Shown: positions 33,014 to 45,222, counted from the stretch's first letter. The stretch: DNA of 64,000 nt from Boesenbergia rotunda (GCA_024364735.1 JAGFNQ010008788.1:1-64000); one strand, 5' to 3'. Notes: generated from the letters alone by a model not told the origin. Numbers and translations: made by a program.

Positions 33014-33839
33014 GCTACATCTGATTGCTGCTCTTGGGTCACCGCATGCTTCCCGAGCAAGAGATCGAAGAACGGTAGCAGCGAGTGGCTGAGCTCGAGG
33101 CGGAGATCTGGTGAGTCTAACAGGAGGGCCAGATGCAGGTCGAGGTCACCAGAGACCACCGTACCAAACTCGAGTATTCTGCAGACAACTCTCGGGTGCT
33201 GGAATCGACTTTGAACAACATCCGATATCGGGAACACCTCTTGACGGAGAGAACTAAATCTATCTCGGTGAAGGCGACTCAACTAAACGGGAGAAGGAGC
33301 AACTGCAGCCCCGAGAGGCCAAGTTGTTAGAAGACCTTCGCCTCCTTGAGTCGTCAAAGGGGGAACTCAACAATCAGCTCCAGGACCAGGCAGACTAAAT
33401 AGCCAAGAACGAGACAAGTCTATAGGCTGTCGCTGCTTACATGTCTAACCTACAGGACACCCTCTCCCAAGCCGAGTCTCACCTGTCAACGACTCAGGAG
33501 CAACTTGAAGAGGCACTCGCGGCCCGAGATCGGGCGCTAGCCGATGTGGAGGAAACGAAGGTTGATTGGGATCGAGTCTGCAAAGAGCTAGAGAACTACA
33601 AAATTGGCAAAGAAGCTCGCCAGCTCGAGATAGAGGTCGCAATCAAGGCCAGGTTCCTCCAATCCGAGGGGTTCGGTGACATTCTGGCCAGCCAAGTACT
33701 AAAGCGACTCAAGCAGGGCTTCAACGGAGCTGTCCAGCAGATCCAGCGAGCAGAGGTACTAAAACCAGGTATCGACCTGAACTTCCTCAGCATTGGCCAA
33801 GCCTGGGAGGAGTTGTCTGTGGAAGAGAAGAAACTCTAA
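33014..33839 (+). pseudogene. Antisense ORF, last exon: coiled-coil C-terminus
   Basis: Early part is broken between frames (HRMLPEQEIEER..., MQVEVTRDHRTKLEYS...). The last 132 codons (33441-33839) are open and strongly coiled-coil-like: DTLSQAESHLSTTQEQLEEA, then EGFGDILASQVLKRLKQGF, ending EELSVEEKKL and TAA. Overall a Gag-like or DNA-binding coiled-coil protein is possible, but its function is unknown. It is transcribed toward the minus-strand pol gene. Confidence 0.65.
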
Positions 33840-34139
33840 TGTAATATATTGTCTCATTTAGTCGTTGGGAGGCTTCTCAAACATTTATAATTATAAACCT
33901 TGTGCCCCTGTTTGACTATCTGAATGAATTTATTTTGCCCCATGTGTTATGCTTTGTATTTTACCTATAATTTGACTTGTGTAATATATTTTGTGTTTTG
34001 GCTTCTGATCATAACTTGCTTTCTTCTACATCCGATCTGCTGGGATCTTGCCTTCATCCTCTAGAAGCATAACTTCTTATAACCAATGCCAAATCATATG
34101 TCAACTATCCACCCGATGCCCGACAATCTCTTTTCACGC

Positions 34140-34800
34140 TGGGGAGGGTTAAATTGCTAGAGTATCCTTGGCTACTGTGCGCCGGCAAGGACTTCAACCT
34201 CTCCTGGCTGGGCCTCCTCAGCACCACGGCCGGGTCTACACAACTTGGGCATCCTTGGCACCACAGGATTATAGGAACTCGTGCTGCTCCCGGCCGGCCA
34301 TCCTCAATACCAATGCCAGGTCTATATAACCTGGGCATCCTCGGTACAACAAGTTAGTAGGAACTCGGGCTATTCCTGGTCGGGCATCCTCAGCACCTCA
34401 GCCAGGTCTACACAACTTGGATATCCTCGGCATGATAAGTTGGTAGGAACTCGGGTTGCTCCCTGCCGGACATCCTCAGTACCTCGACCAGGACTACACA
34501 ACTTGGGCATCCTCGGCATCACAAGTTGGTAGGAATTCGGGCTGCTCCCGGTCGAGTATTCTCAGCACCTCGGTCAGGTATACACAACTTAGGCATCCTC
34601 GGTACGACAAGTTGGTAGGAACTCGGGCTGCTCTTGGTCGGGCATCATCAGTACCTCGACCAGCTCTACACAACTTGGCCATCCTCGGCACCACAAGTTA
34701 GTAGGAACTCGAGCTACTCCTAGTCAGGCATCCTCAACACCTCAACTAGGTCTACACAACTTAGGCATCCTCGGCACCACAAGTTGGTAGGAACTAACGA
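34140..34800. repeat. ~87-bp tandem minisatellite between antisense ORF and pol
   Basis: About seven copies of an 86-88-bp unit containing TAGGAACTCGGGCTGCTCC, CATCCTCAGTACCTCGACCAG, TACACAACTTGGGCATCCTC and ACAAGTTGG. Unit starts fall near 34270, 34360, 34447, 34534, 34618, 34704 and 34791. It sits where the plus-strand antisense ORF and the minus-strand pol converge. Tat-lineage elements are known for tandem repeats in this 3' region. Confidence 0.88.
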
Positions 34801-34859
34801 CAACATGCTTCCATTGGGATTCCGACCAACATTTTTCTTGTTCATTCGATTGACCAAAC

Positions 34860-36240
34860 TCCAAGAGAATACAAATACATGTACAAGCAAAAGTATTTAA
34901 TGACCGAGCTTACTGGACAAGGTAGGGTTGGAGGTGACTTGTGTTCCTTGGTCTATCTAGTCTCTTGGCATTAGCATCTTGCAAATAATAACTACCGCTC
35001 ATGAGTTTTTCTATAATTGTATAAGGTCCACTCTATTTTGGCTCGAGCTTTCCACCATCGCTAACAGTCTTGATCCTTTTCCATACTCGGTCTCCGACCT
35101 GGAACGTCTAGGGGATCACTCTGCAGTTGTAGCCTTGTCACATGCGTTGTTGGTACGGATCTAGTCGGGTGGCTGCTTTGTCGCGCACCTCCATCACCAA
35201 ATCTAAATCAAGCAGTCACTTCTGGTCGTTATTCTCCTTGTTATAAAGTTGTCGCCGAGTTGATTCGTCGTCTATCTCAACACGAAACATGGCCTCTGTG
35301 CCATAGACTAGATGAAAAGGACTCTACCCGATCCCCTCCTTGGGAGTTGTGCGAAAAGACCACAGATCTTAGGAGTTCTTCGATCCAACTCCCCCCGACA
35401 TGTTCCAGCGTTATCTTGAGCTCTCTGATTTTTTTGCCGATTGACGACTTCGACATGGCCATTACTTTGTGGGTAAGCGACTGAGGTGAAGGCCTGGCGA
35501 ATACCTAGCCCTTCACACCATTCTCTGAGCTTGCGACCTAAAATTGTTTGTCATTATCCGATATCAATTTATGAGGTATTCCATACCTGCAGACTATATC
35601 CTTCCACAGGATTTTCATCACGGATGCCTCAGTAATTTGGACAAGTGGCTAGACTTCAATCCATTTAGAGAAGTAATCCACCAGTACCAACAAGAACTTT
35701 TTTTACTGTGGCCCTGTCGAAAAAGGACCTACTATGTCCATCCCCCACTAATCGAAGATACAAGAGACTATAGAGGCTCGAAGTAATTCGGTTGGGTGAT
35801 GAGTAATATGCTGATGCTTTTGGCAAGCTTCACATCCGGTGACAAACATGTTAACACCTACCTGCAATATGGGCCAAAAATACCCGCCTAGAATAATCTT
35901 CCTAGCCATTGACCGCCCGCCAATATGACTTCCGCATATGCCTTCATGAACTTCCGCATGATGTACTCAACGTCTTCGAGGCTGATACACTTGAGTAATG
36001 GTGGGGCAAACACTCTTTTATAAAGTTGTTCCCCAACCAACGTGAACCGAGCAACCCTACGCTTAAAGAGTCGGTCTTGATTATGTTCTTTCGGTACTGT
36101 TCCATCGCGAAGGAATGCTATATAAGCTTCTCTCAATCAGGTAATATATCCTAAGCAAGTTCCCTGCCAACCTGAGCCACTATTTCTTCTTGGATCGTAG
36201 GCTCATCCACAGTTTATAATGCTAAGGAACTTGCAAACTT
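34860..36240 (-). pseudogene. int: Gypsy integrase (degenerate)
   Basis: From right to left: a piece of the His-Cys region ('YKRVFAPPLLKCISLEDVEYI', 35888-36136), then core fragments 'CRYGIPHKLISDNDKQF' (second Asp, about 35540-35600) and 'SIGKKIRELKITLEHVGGSW' with 'EELLRSVVFSHN' (35277-35462). It ends with the C-terminal block 'VGDRVWKRIKTVSDGGKLEP' and 'GPYTIIEKLMSGSYYLQDA' (about 34965-35100). Stops and shifts separate the pieces. This order is normal for Ty3/gypsy integrase. Confidence 0.75.
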
Positions 36241-37250
36241 GGCCAGTTCATCAGCCTTAACGTTATCCGTTCGTGAGATTTTTCACAGTGTAACTTCCAT
36301 AAAGGTGGCTTTCAGGTGATTATATGCTGTCACATACTTCCACAACTGCTTATTACGAACCTCGAAATCCCCTTCGATTTGTTGAGCCACAAGTTGAGAA
36401 TCAGAATATAGTATAACCCGGCAGCATCAACCAGCCTAGCAGCTGCAGTCCGACCAATATTGCTTCATACTCGGCTTCATTGTTGGTAGCCGAAAATTGA
36501 GACGTATAGATAATTTCAATACATCTTCTTGAGGAGATATCATTAGAGCAACCACCTCGCATGAAGATGAGCTATCAACATAAATCTTCCAGACTTCCTC
36601 AGATTCAGGAACTGGAATCGTTTTGAGCATGAAATCAGCCAAAGTTTGAGCCTTGATAGCCACCCTAGGTTGATATTTAATCCCATATTCACTTAACTTA
36701 GAAGTCCACTTGATTAACCACTCAGATGCTTCAGGATTTGTAAGGACACGCTCGAGTGGGCTATTAGTAAATACAATGATGGGATGTGCCAGGAATTAAG
36801 ACCTCATCCTTCGCGCTATTAAGACTAGCACATACGCTAGCTTCTCCAGCATGGTGTACCTGAGTCTCTGCATCTTTAAAAGATGACTGAAAAAATAGAT
36901 AGGATATTGGATGTTACCTTCTTCCCGGATAAGTGCTGAACCCACAGCCTGCTCGACCGAAGACAGGTAGACAAAAAGAGTCTCCCCTTCCAGCGGCTTG
37001 TATAATATAGGAAGTTCAGATAAGTATGTCTTCAGCTCTGTGAAGGCCTTCTTGCATTGATCATCCCATTCAAATTTGACCGCTTTCCTCAAAATTTTAA
37101 AAAAAGACAGAGTCCTCTCGGCTGATCGAGATATGAATATGGAGAGAGCTGTGATTCTTTCATTAAGCCATTAAACCTCTTTGAAATTGTTTGGTGATGA
37201 CATATTTAAAATAGCTTGCACCTTCTCAGCATTCGCCTCAATCCCACTTT
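36240..37250 (-). pseudogene. Gypsy RNase H region (degenerate)
   Basis: 36796-37092 encodes the RT-adjacent RNase H (FEWDDQCKKAFTELKTYL, ...SVEQAVGSALIREEG...YPIYFFSHLL). 36436-36663 encodes a second, archaeal-type RNase H start (WKIYVDSSSS). Two RNase H domains in tandem are a known mark of the Tat lineage. The coding region is cut at 37252 by the LINE and continues at 42328. Confidence 0.75.
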
Positions 37251-37611
37251 CTTTTTTTTTTTTTAAATAGGTATAATGTATAAAAATGTTTCATGAGGTA
37301 AAAGTCTCAATCCACATATCATGAGTATAGTACATCAAGATACCACTACATCAAGAAACATTGGGCTAGCCCCACGCTAGCATCCCAACACCACACAAAT
37401 ATACCACACAAAATAGGTCGCATATCAGCCCTACAACCCAATCAAAATATCACACAAAAATAGCCCCAACACATGGGCAAAACATCATACAATGAGACGC
37501 AAGAAATCTGCACATTTCATATGAAAACTGCATGTTTTAGCACCAAGAAATCTGTTCGTAGGTACCCCAAACATCTTATCCATTAGAACACAGTTTGCTC
37601 CTTGATGCATA

Positions 37612-38544
37612 CTAACTTGCCGAGAGGTCCACAAAGCGATGTACATGGATTTGTATCTTGCGGAATGCTCCATCCACATTTGTAGGTACTCCTTCAACCT
37701 TGCATTTATTTCGAGATGCCCATATGTAATAGATTGCACTTGAGATACCAAGAAATCTTGTTTTTGCTTTCCGGTTCGCACCTTTATATCGTTGTTGCAC
37801 CCCATCGAGCAGTTCCTCCATTGTTTGGAAGTCAAATCTGATCTCAAGCCAATTTTTAACATTCTCCCATAGAGTATAAGCAAAGGGGCACTTGAAAAAT
37901 AGATGATCCATGGATTCCTCCTCTTGCCCACATACCAGACATTGCTTATTTGGTTCAAAAACCATTCTATCCGTTGTCTGAATCTTCTTTTGCACGAGTA
38001 ACCATGATATAAACCGATGCTTTGGCATAATTTTGGACCTCCATAGAGTTACCACCCAAGGGGGGTTCACGGTGGCACGCCTAAAGAATACATAAGCATT
38101 GTCAACTCCTTTCTTTTCCATTGCAAACCATTCAATGAACTTCATATTTTCCTCACCTATTCCATTTACTCCTCTCTTGATTTTATCCCTGGTTTCAACC
38201 AATCTTTTCATCAATGGAGAATCTGAAGGTTTTGTCTCCCAATACCAAAAATCAGCCCCCTTGATGTAATGGTGATGTACCCACTTGATCCATAAGGAGT
38301 CCGCTCTTGATTGAATTTCCCATAACATTTTGGCAAGCAATGCCTCATTCCATGCACATAGATCTCTAAGTCCATATTCACCATTTTCTTTTCGCAAACA
38401 AATAGTGTCCCAAGATATTGGGGGATACTTAGAACCCCAAACAAACAACCGGCATATGGTCTTGATTTTGTCAATGATAACATCGGGAATAGGAAGCATA
38501 GAAAGCCAATAACATACCGTACCTTGAAGGACCCTTTTTTTCAT
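37612..38544 (-). pseudogene. LINE ORF2, C-terminal part with zinc finger (zf-RVT)
   Basis: 310 open codons. Near the start 'IDKIKTICRLFVWGSKYPPI' and 'YGLRDLCAWNEALLAKMLWE' are the linker after RT in plant LINEs. Then comes a WRSKIMPKHRFISWLL block and the zinc-finger region C-x2-C (CLVCGQEEESMDHLFFKC). The 5' part is separated from it by the solo LTR at 38586-40577. No RNase H domain follows; the 3' UTR runs to the poly(A). Confidence 0.88.
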
Positions 38545-38585
38545 TTTGCGGGATGCTTGGAATTCATTACTTGTATCCTATTATA

Positions 38586-40577
38586 TGTTGGGTTCTCCCG
38601 GCACAAAATCATAAAAACGCAGCGGAAATAAGAACCCACGAGCGATCCATGCGAAAAAAAAACTCGTACAAAGTTGATCTACATCTACTTCTAAAGAAGA
38701 TATACCTTTGGAGCATGCCCTTCGTTTATCCCGCTCATCCAAGATGTGCCGGATCTCTTGCACGTTCAAGCGTCCGTGCCTCTATTCGTATCCACACGGA
38801 CACAATCTCTCAACTTCGGGAGAGCTACCTTAGTTGTGCTAGCAACTTGAGGTAGCTCGCAGAACACCAAGAACCTTACAATAAGGTTTCGGCCAAAAAG
38901 GGAGGAGAGGAAGAAGAGAGGAAGGGAAGGGAAAAAGCTAAGGCAAGAAGAAGACCTCATCCAAAGTCACAAGGCCCTCTTTTATAATCATCCCATGAAT
39001 ATGAAGAGGTTTGTGTCTCTTTGGCTTCCTTCATTATTACCAATAAAGAGCACATCTTTTAATGTGGCTCTTCATCTTTTCCCATGCAAGAAAAGAATCT
39101 TTTCATCCAATGAAGAGAGACTTTTTCTCTTTCCTTCATGCAATTCCGACCGGGCCTCTCGGGCATCCGACTTGGTCTCCCGGCCAAGTCTCCCGAGTGG
39201 CAAGCTCCCGACCCAATCTGCCGAGCTCCGACCCAGTCTGCCGAGTGTCAACCCAGTCCGCCGAGTTCTGACTCAATCCACCGAGCTCCGACTCGGTCCG
39301 TCGAGCTCCGACTCGGTCCGTCAAGCTCCGACTCGGTCCGTCGAGCTCCGACTCGGTCCGTCGAGCTCTGACTCGGTCCGTCGAGCTCCGACTCGGTCTG
39401 TCGAGCTCCGACTCGGTCCGCCGAGCTCCGACTCAGTCTCTCTCGAGTTCCCAACTCGAGTCCTCCGAACTGACCTCCCGAGTTCCCAACTCGGGCTCAG
39501 GTCTCCTGAGTTCCCAACTCGGGCTCAGGTCTCCCGAGTTCCCAACTCGGGCTCAGATCTCCCGAGTTCCCAACTCGGGCTCAGATCTGCCGATCAACTT
39601 TCCCGAAGTATTGTGTCCTTTGTGTGTGACCCAATAGATTCTCGTGACGTTGGCAATGCGCCTAAATACTTTAGACACATAAGCAATGAGCGGCATCTAG
39701 CAATGCATCATTGCTACCCAAGTAACAAGAAAAGTCGAGATCCGACTAAACCTCCGTGACTATGATAATGTATGATCTTGTCCTTCTATCCTTGATATCT
39801 AGATTGACCAATGAGCCATAGACCGTGTCATCCTCAATCAATCTTGTGTTTCTTGATCCCCGAGTAGACTCACTTAAACAAAGGAGCTCAATATCTCATA
39901 TTGACTCATTTGAGCATGGTCATGCGTTTCAGTAGTCCTACTCGATCAAGGGGCCCACAGATATCACTCCCGTCATATGGGAGGGATAGATCTCATCTAC
40001 ATCACTCACATCCCTCCGCATAATTTATTACATACCCAGTGATCGCCTTTATAGTCCACCCTATTTCGGGTGACGTTTGACGATACCAAAGTACATAACT
40101 CCTTATGTAGGGAACCGTAGTGACTTCAGGTCTAAGGACTATTCATACCAATAGTCACATGAGAAAGTCTATGACACTCATATGACAATCTATGAAACTT
40201 TCTCATGGCGGGTCATTCAGTACACATTCTCCAATGTATACCCATGTGTCAACTTGATATCACATATCCATGACTTGTGAGCTCAAGTCATCAGTTGACC
40301 TACATGTTAGTCTCCATGCATTAATATTATCCCTGAATATTAATGTTTGACTAGGAATAATTTAATGTAGTGTTCTCTACATTATCTCACTATCGATTCA
40401 ACTAATCGATATAATGTAGATAAGAACCTACTACACAAGGACATTATTATACTTAGTCATTCGGCACAGAATACAAAGTAAGTATAATAATCAAACATGC
40501 CTTTATTAATGATAGAATATAATACAAAATGCCCCTAGTCAATCATCACATAATTGGCTCTAGGGCTCCTACTAACA
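38586..40577 (-). repeat. Solo Tork/Angela-like copia LTR, TSD TTATA
   Basis: On plus: TGTTGGGTTCTCCCGG...CTCCTACTAACA, 1,992 bp. TTATA flanks it at 38581-38585 and 40578-40582. Contains TATAAAAG on minus (about 38979) and two tandem arrays (39180-39595). There is no internal region, so it is a solo LTR. It splits LINE ORF2 and is therefore younger than the LINE. Confidence 0.93.
39180..39595. repeat. 20-bp and 28-bp tandem arrays in the solo LTR
   Basis: About twelve copies of a 20-bp unit CGAGCTCCGACTCGGTCCGT (39180-39440) are followed by four copies of a 28-bp unit with CCCGAGTTCCCAACTCGGG, itself a palindrome (about 39477-39590). Confidence 0.92.
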
Positions 40578-40680
40578 TTATAGATATACAAACGAAGAGA
40601 ATACAAGGGAAGGATGGCAAACCGGAACTCTTTTGTTTAGATTGATATGAAGTTGTGGACAAACAAAAAGAGAGAAAAGA

Positions 40681-42327
40681 TTATAGGGGAATAATTGATT
40701 GAGCAAATAGAACTTCTTCTATTAAACCGTCTTTACTAACTCCAATCTTCCCGCATATGATAAAGTGTGCTTGGGCCAAGCACTCACTTTCTTGGCAATA
40801 GTATCTAAGAGTGGCCCATAATTTGCTATATGTAACTTTTCCGCCGCCAATGGGGTGCCCAAGTACCGAAATGGAAAGCCACCTTCTTGGAACCCCAAAA
40901 TTTGAAGCAACCGAGCCTTCGTGCTTCCACTTACCCTGGTGATATATACTTGTGACTTTAAAGGGTTCACTCTTAGCCCGGCTTCTTCCCCAAAATGCCT
41001 CAAACAACCCGTTAATAGTCCCATAGAGGTATCATCCGCTCTTGCAAAATCATCAAGTCATCCGCATACACAAGATGTGTGAGGCCTATTTCTTTGCATC
41101 TTGGGTGGAAATGAAAGGATGCCAATGATGACCTTCTTGCTAGCACCTCTAAACATAATCTGAAAAGGAGGGGAGACAATGGGTCACCTTGTCTAAGCCC
41201 CCTCCGTCCACTAAAGAAACTATAGATGCCACCATTTAGGGATATCGAATAGGAAGCTGTAGTGACACATTCCTTTATCCAATTTTAGTATCGTTGGGGA
41301 AAACCAAATCCAACGAGTGCATTTAATAAGAAATCTCAATGCACCATATTAAAAGCTTTTTGTAGATACGCCTTAATCATGCATCTTGGAGAGATTCTAT
41401 TCCTAGCATACCTCCTTAATAACTCTTGGATTAGGAAGATGTTGTCACTAATGTTCCTCCCTGCACAAAATTTGCTTGTGCCGGATCAATAAGATAACCC
41501 ATCACCTTCGAAACCCTACCTACAAGAATCTTTGAGATTACCTTGTAGAAAATATTACAACAAGAGATAGGTCGATAGTCCTTTACACCTTCCGCATGGT
41601 CCCCTTTTGGCACAAGGGAAATCAAAGAATAGTTCCATTGCTTCAATAATTTGCCTGTGTTAAAGAATTCCTGCACTGCTATAGAAAAATCTACACCTAC
41701 TATATCCCATGAAGAGGTGAAAAATTTCGCTCCATAGCCATCCGGACCCTGTGCCTTCTCACTACCAATGTCGTATAAGGTCACCTTTATCTCCTCAACC
41801 TCCACCGGCATCTTAAGGTCAACTTTCTGCCCATTTGTAAGCATCCTTCCACCAATTGTGCCGCTGTCCAAAACTGTGCAAGGCTCCAATTGCCCAAGAA
41901 TGCCATGAAAATAGTCCACAAATTCCTCCGCAACTTCCCCACACTTGTAGTTCTTTTCCCATTCCTTTTGGTGAGCATAATAATAGCATTACGCTTGTTG
42001 TTCCTCTTGACCACATCATGGAAGAATTTTGTACACCTGTCCGCACATCTTAGGTAGGTGTTCTTTGCTCTTTGTTGATAAAATAGTTTTTCCGCCTCCG
42101 ATAAGTGAATAACACGCTTCCAAATTAGACTATAATCTTCGGGCATGAGTCCACCCATTAGTACTTCCCTTTGCACTTCCTCTAAATCCGCATTTGCCCT
42201 CCTTGCCTCCTCCGAAATGTGACCAAAGTGGTTTTTGTTCAGCTTCCTCAATTCACCTTTCAATCGATACAACTTGGTCTTGAGTTTATGTTGCGCATTA
42301 CCTATAACCGCCTCAATTCCACTTTCT
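40681..42327 (-). pseudogene. LINE ORF2, reverse transcriptase part
   Basis: From right to left: 'LKGELRKLNKNHFGHISEEA' (start of the RT-upstream region), 'AQGPDGYGAKFFTSSWDIVG' and 'WNYSLISLVPKG..DYRPISCCN' (RT motifs 1-2, 41431-41919), the YADD catalytic box (41057-41068 in LVYADDLMILQERM), then 'GFPFRYLGTPLA' and 'WPKHTLSYAGRLELVKTV'. One or more frameshifts break the frame near 41000-41050, 41430 and 41790. The YADD box and downstream motifs are typical plant non-LTR RT. Confidence 0.85.
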
Positions 42328-42760
42328 AATTCCACTTTCTGTCACCATGTACCTGAGGAAACACCCGCCTTTGACCCCGAACAAACACTTAGCTAGATTC
42401 AGCTTTATTCTGTGCACTCTAAGAGTAGCGAACATCTCCTCCAGATCGTCAATCATGTCTTTTCCCTTCTTAGTCTTGATCAAGATGTCATCAACGTAGA
42501 CTTTGATATTTCGACCAATCTGATGTCGAAATACCTTGTTCATCATCCACTGATAGGTGGCTCTCACTTTTCTTAATCCGAATGACATGACATTGTAATA
42601 GTACGTGCCATCGGCAGTGACAAAACTTACTTTCTCTTGATCTTCCTGGGCCAGGGGAACATGATGGTATCCTTGATAGGCATCCATCATTGATATAAAC
42701 TCACAACCGGAGGTCGAATCTACCAACTGATCAATGCAAGGCAAGGGCTAACAGTCTTTA
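42328..42760 (-). pseudogene. Gypsy reverse transcriptase (degenerate)
   Basis: The 143-codon ORF 42313-42744 contains 'MPCIDQLVDSTSG', 'MDAYQGYHHVPLAQEDQEK', 'YYYNVMSFGLRKVRATYQW' and the catalytic 'VYVDDILIKT' (about 42480-42505). It ends where the LINE starts. Upstream RT pieces ('KHFTPEQDQIIREEV'-like) are visible at about 42840-42960 across stops. Confidence 0.87.
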
Positions 42761-43099
42761 GAGCAAGCTTTATTTAAATCTCAAAAATCAATACAAATCC
42801 GCCATTTCCCCCTGGGTTTAGGGACCAATACAATATTTGCCAGCTAGGTCGGGAATTGTACTACTCGAATGTGTTTGACCTTTAGCAACTTTGCTACCTC
42901 TTCTCTGATTATTTGGTCTTGCTCTGGGGTAAAGTGCCTTCGCCTTTGCTTTACTGGTCGGGCTCCCGGATGATGTACAGTCGGTGCATGGCCAGGGTGG
43001 GAGGAAGTCCTTTAATTTAGTCTGTGGCCTATGCGAAATGTCATAATGACCAACCAAGTAGTTGATCAGCCTATCCCTGAGTTCAGGGCTAAGATTCAC

Positions 43100-43900
43100 A
43101 ACGATTCTTGTAACTCCTCCTGACTGTCGAGGATGAATTTGTACCTCTTCGCACTCAACCGCTCTGCACTCTTCCTTGGCCTCCTCTTTTCTCGAGGATC
43201 AACCAAGTCGATATGCATGGTCTCTTGAGTCTTCAGGCTCATGCAGGACTCTATCCTGAACTCCCCGCTATAGCATCGTCGAGATACTAGCTGATCCCCC
43301 CCCCCCCCCGACCTAGCCACTTGGTCCCCTGTCAAAATTTGATCCTCTAGTGATATATCGAGACCACAACTTGGAATAAACTGAGGGCTGGTCTCCCAAA
43401 ATGACATTATACGATGACGGGGCATCCACCACCATGAAGAGAATTCTTCTCGTCCTATGCAAGATATCATCCCCGAGGGGACAGGGACAATGAGATATGT
43501 CCTAGCGGCTACATCCGATGCCCAGTGAAACTAAACAACGGTGTTGAGATAGGGCACAGTTCACCTTCATCTACTTACATTGATCTAGCGCCACCGTGTA
43601 TAGGATATTGACGGAGCTTCCTATATCCATGAAAATGCGCTTAACCTCATAATTAGCTATGTGAGCAAGAATTACCAGTACATCTTCATAGAGAGATTCG
43701 ACATCCTCTAGATCGTCAGGACCGAAGGAGATGATCGACCCTTTGCGCCTCTCCTTACTCGTCCTGATAGCGTAGTTTTCCAACCTACGCGTATGAGACT
43801 TCCTCGCCCGATGTGAGTCCCCACCTATCGGGCCTCCTAAGATCATTCCAACATGACCCGACGGAGGTTCTCAGGCCAGAGCCTTGCCCTGCTCAGGGTC
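43100..43900 (-). pseudogene. Gypsy protease region (degenerate)
   Basis: 43571-43846 reads 'ISFGPDDLEDVESLYEDVL', 'LAHIANYEVKRIFMDIGSSV' and 'NILYTVALDQ'. This is the Tat-type aspartic protease, with the catalytic DSG changed to DIG. A run of 14 C at 43296-43309 lies in the linker to RT and probably reflects slippage. The 43096-43470 frame holds the post-protease linker (ILTGDQVA...). Confidence 0.75.
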
Positions 43901-45222
43901 TCGCTCTGGTGAGGCTAATCAGCAGGGTGAGGCCTCCTTGGATTTCCCTTTAAAGGCGCTCAAGCCCGCCTCCTAGGTTCTTCCTCCTCCAATTACTATC
44001 TCCTAGGAAATCAGCTTCAACGAGGGGATCTTCGTCGATACCTCGAGTTGCTCCACTTCTTGCATGGCTTGGCATCTGTGTCCTTGGATCTCCTCCTCTT
44101 CAAAGTGTAGCACTCCTCTGTGGAGTATGTGGTACTGTCATGAAAGTCACAGTACTTCTTAGGCGGTGATGGTCTTTCGATGTCCACTGTTTCCACAAAC
44201 TTCTTCCTGTGGTCCAGTGACTTTTGCCTGAGTGAGAATCCTTTGCCCGGGCAGGAGCAGGTGGTTCTTTCTTCTCGGACCGTAATGAGATTTGGATACG
44301 GGTTCTTGCCGAATCCTTTCGGCGGGCGTGATATACCTTCTCCACATTAACATTCTTAACTGACCACCCCAATAAATCATCCAAACTGGTCGGTGGTTTC
44401 TTCACAAGAGATCGAAAGAAATCTCCTTCAGTGAGACCTTGCGTAAAGGCGTTGACGAGAATCTCTGAAGTGGCGCTTGGCATATCTTGCACCACCCGAT
44501 TGAACCGCTAGATGTAGTCCTTCAGTGGCTCCTTGCTCTTTTGCTTTAGGGTGAAGAGATTTAGTGGTGTCTTCTAATATCACCGACTACTCACAAAGTA
44601 ATGCAAGAAAATAGTTTTAAACTCCAAAACAGAGTTTATAAAGTCTTGTGGCGGCCTTGAAAACCATCTCTGCGCTGCTCCCGACAATGTGTTCAAGACA
44701 CCCGACACTTTACACTATCTATATATTGGTGTAACAGAGCCACATTCTCAAACATAAAAATATGATCCTCGGGATCTATTTTTCCATCATAATCAGCAAT
44801 TTTGGGATGTCGGAATTTCTTGGGCATGGGATCATCCACAATGTCCCGAACAAATGGTGAAGACGTAGACTTCGGGGGAACCTTTGCAAGTTCATTCTTT
44901 CCTTGTCCCTCTTTTCGACGCAAAAGGCTGGAAGCAACTGTATGTGCTTTCTCCATCTCTCCAATAGAGTCTCGTCGATGCCCTAGGGCCGCATTCACGG
45001 GCACCCCTGGAGGCGATATGGGTTTTCGATTCTGACCATATGAGGTTGATGCTTTCTAGGCGTTTACCTGTACCGGCACCGTCTGTTGAGAGGCAGCTTG
45101 CTCAATTTGATGTTGCTCTAGTGCCCCTCGAACGGCGTTGGCGATTAGGCAGTCCAGTTCCTCCCGTGTTAAAACTATTGGTTGTCCTTCTGGTTCTGCC
45201 ATCACAGTGTTTCTTCTGGTAG
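43900..45222 (-). pseudogene. gag: Gypsy gag (degenerate)
   Basis: The probable ATG is at 45202 (MAEPEGQPIVLTREELD); TAA/TAG stops follow after about 48 codons. 44693-45004 has 'FVRDIVDDPMPKKFRHPKIA' and 'YDGKIDPEDHIFMFENVALL'. 44100-44495 has 'PSATSEILVNAFTQGLTEGD' and 'FFRSLVKKPPTSLDDLL'. These are the standard order of a plant gypsy Gag (retrotrans_gag fold). No CCHC knuckle is clear. The LTR begins 48 bases beyond 45222. Confidence 0.83.

Larger units (their letters stand above)
37253..42327 (-). mobile_element. 5'-truncated LINE inserted in gypsy pol
   Basis: The poly(A) tail is seen as 13 T at 37252-37264. A 13-bp TSD, AATYCCACTTTCT, lies at 37240-37252 and 42328-42340 (one mismatch). 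Without the solo LTR it is about 3.1 kb. It lacks ORF1 and the endonuclease, starting just upstream of the RT domain, as expected from incomplete target-primed reverse transcription. After removal the gypsy frame continues (…MVTESGI / EANAEKVQAI…). Confidence 0.9.

Noticed and set aside
38995..39759. 254-codon plus ORF with RSVELRLGPSSSDSV repeats
   Set aside because: Repeats arise from the 20-bp minisatellite of a solo LTR. The ORF on the opposite strand (39248-39454) is equally long for the same reason. No start context or homologous protein.
45202..45222. A tRNA match for the gypsy primer binding site
   Set aside because: TTCACTTTCGGAACAAG next to the LTR does not match any plant tRNA 3' end that I can name with confidence.
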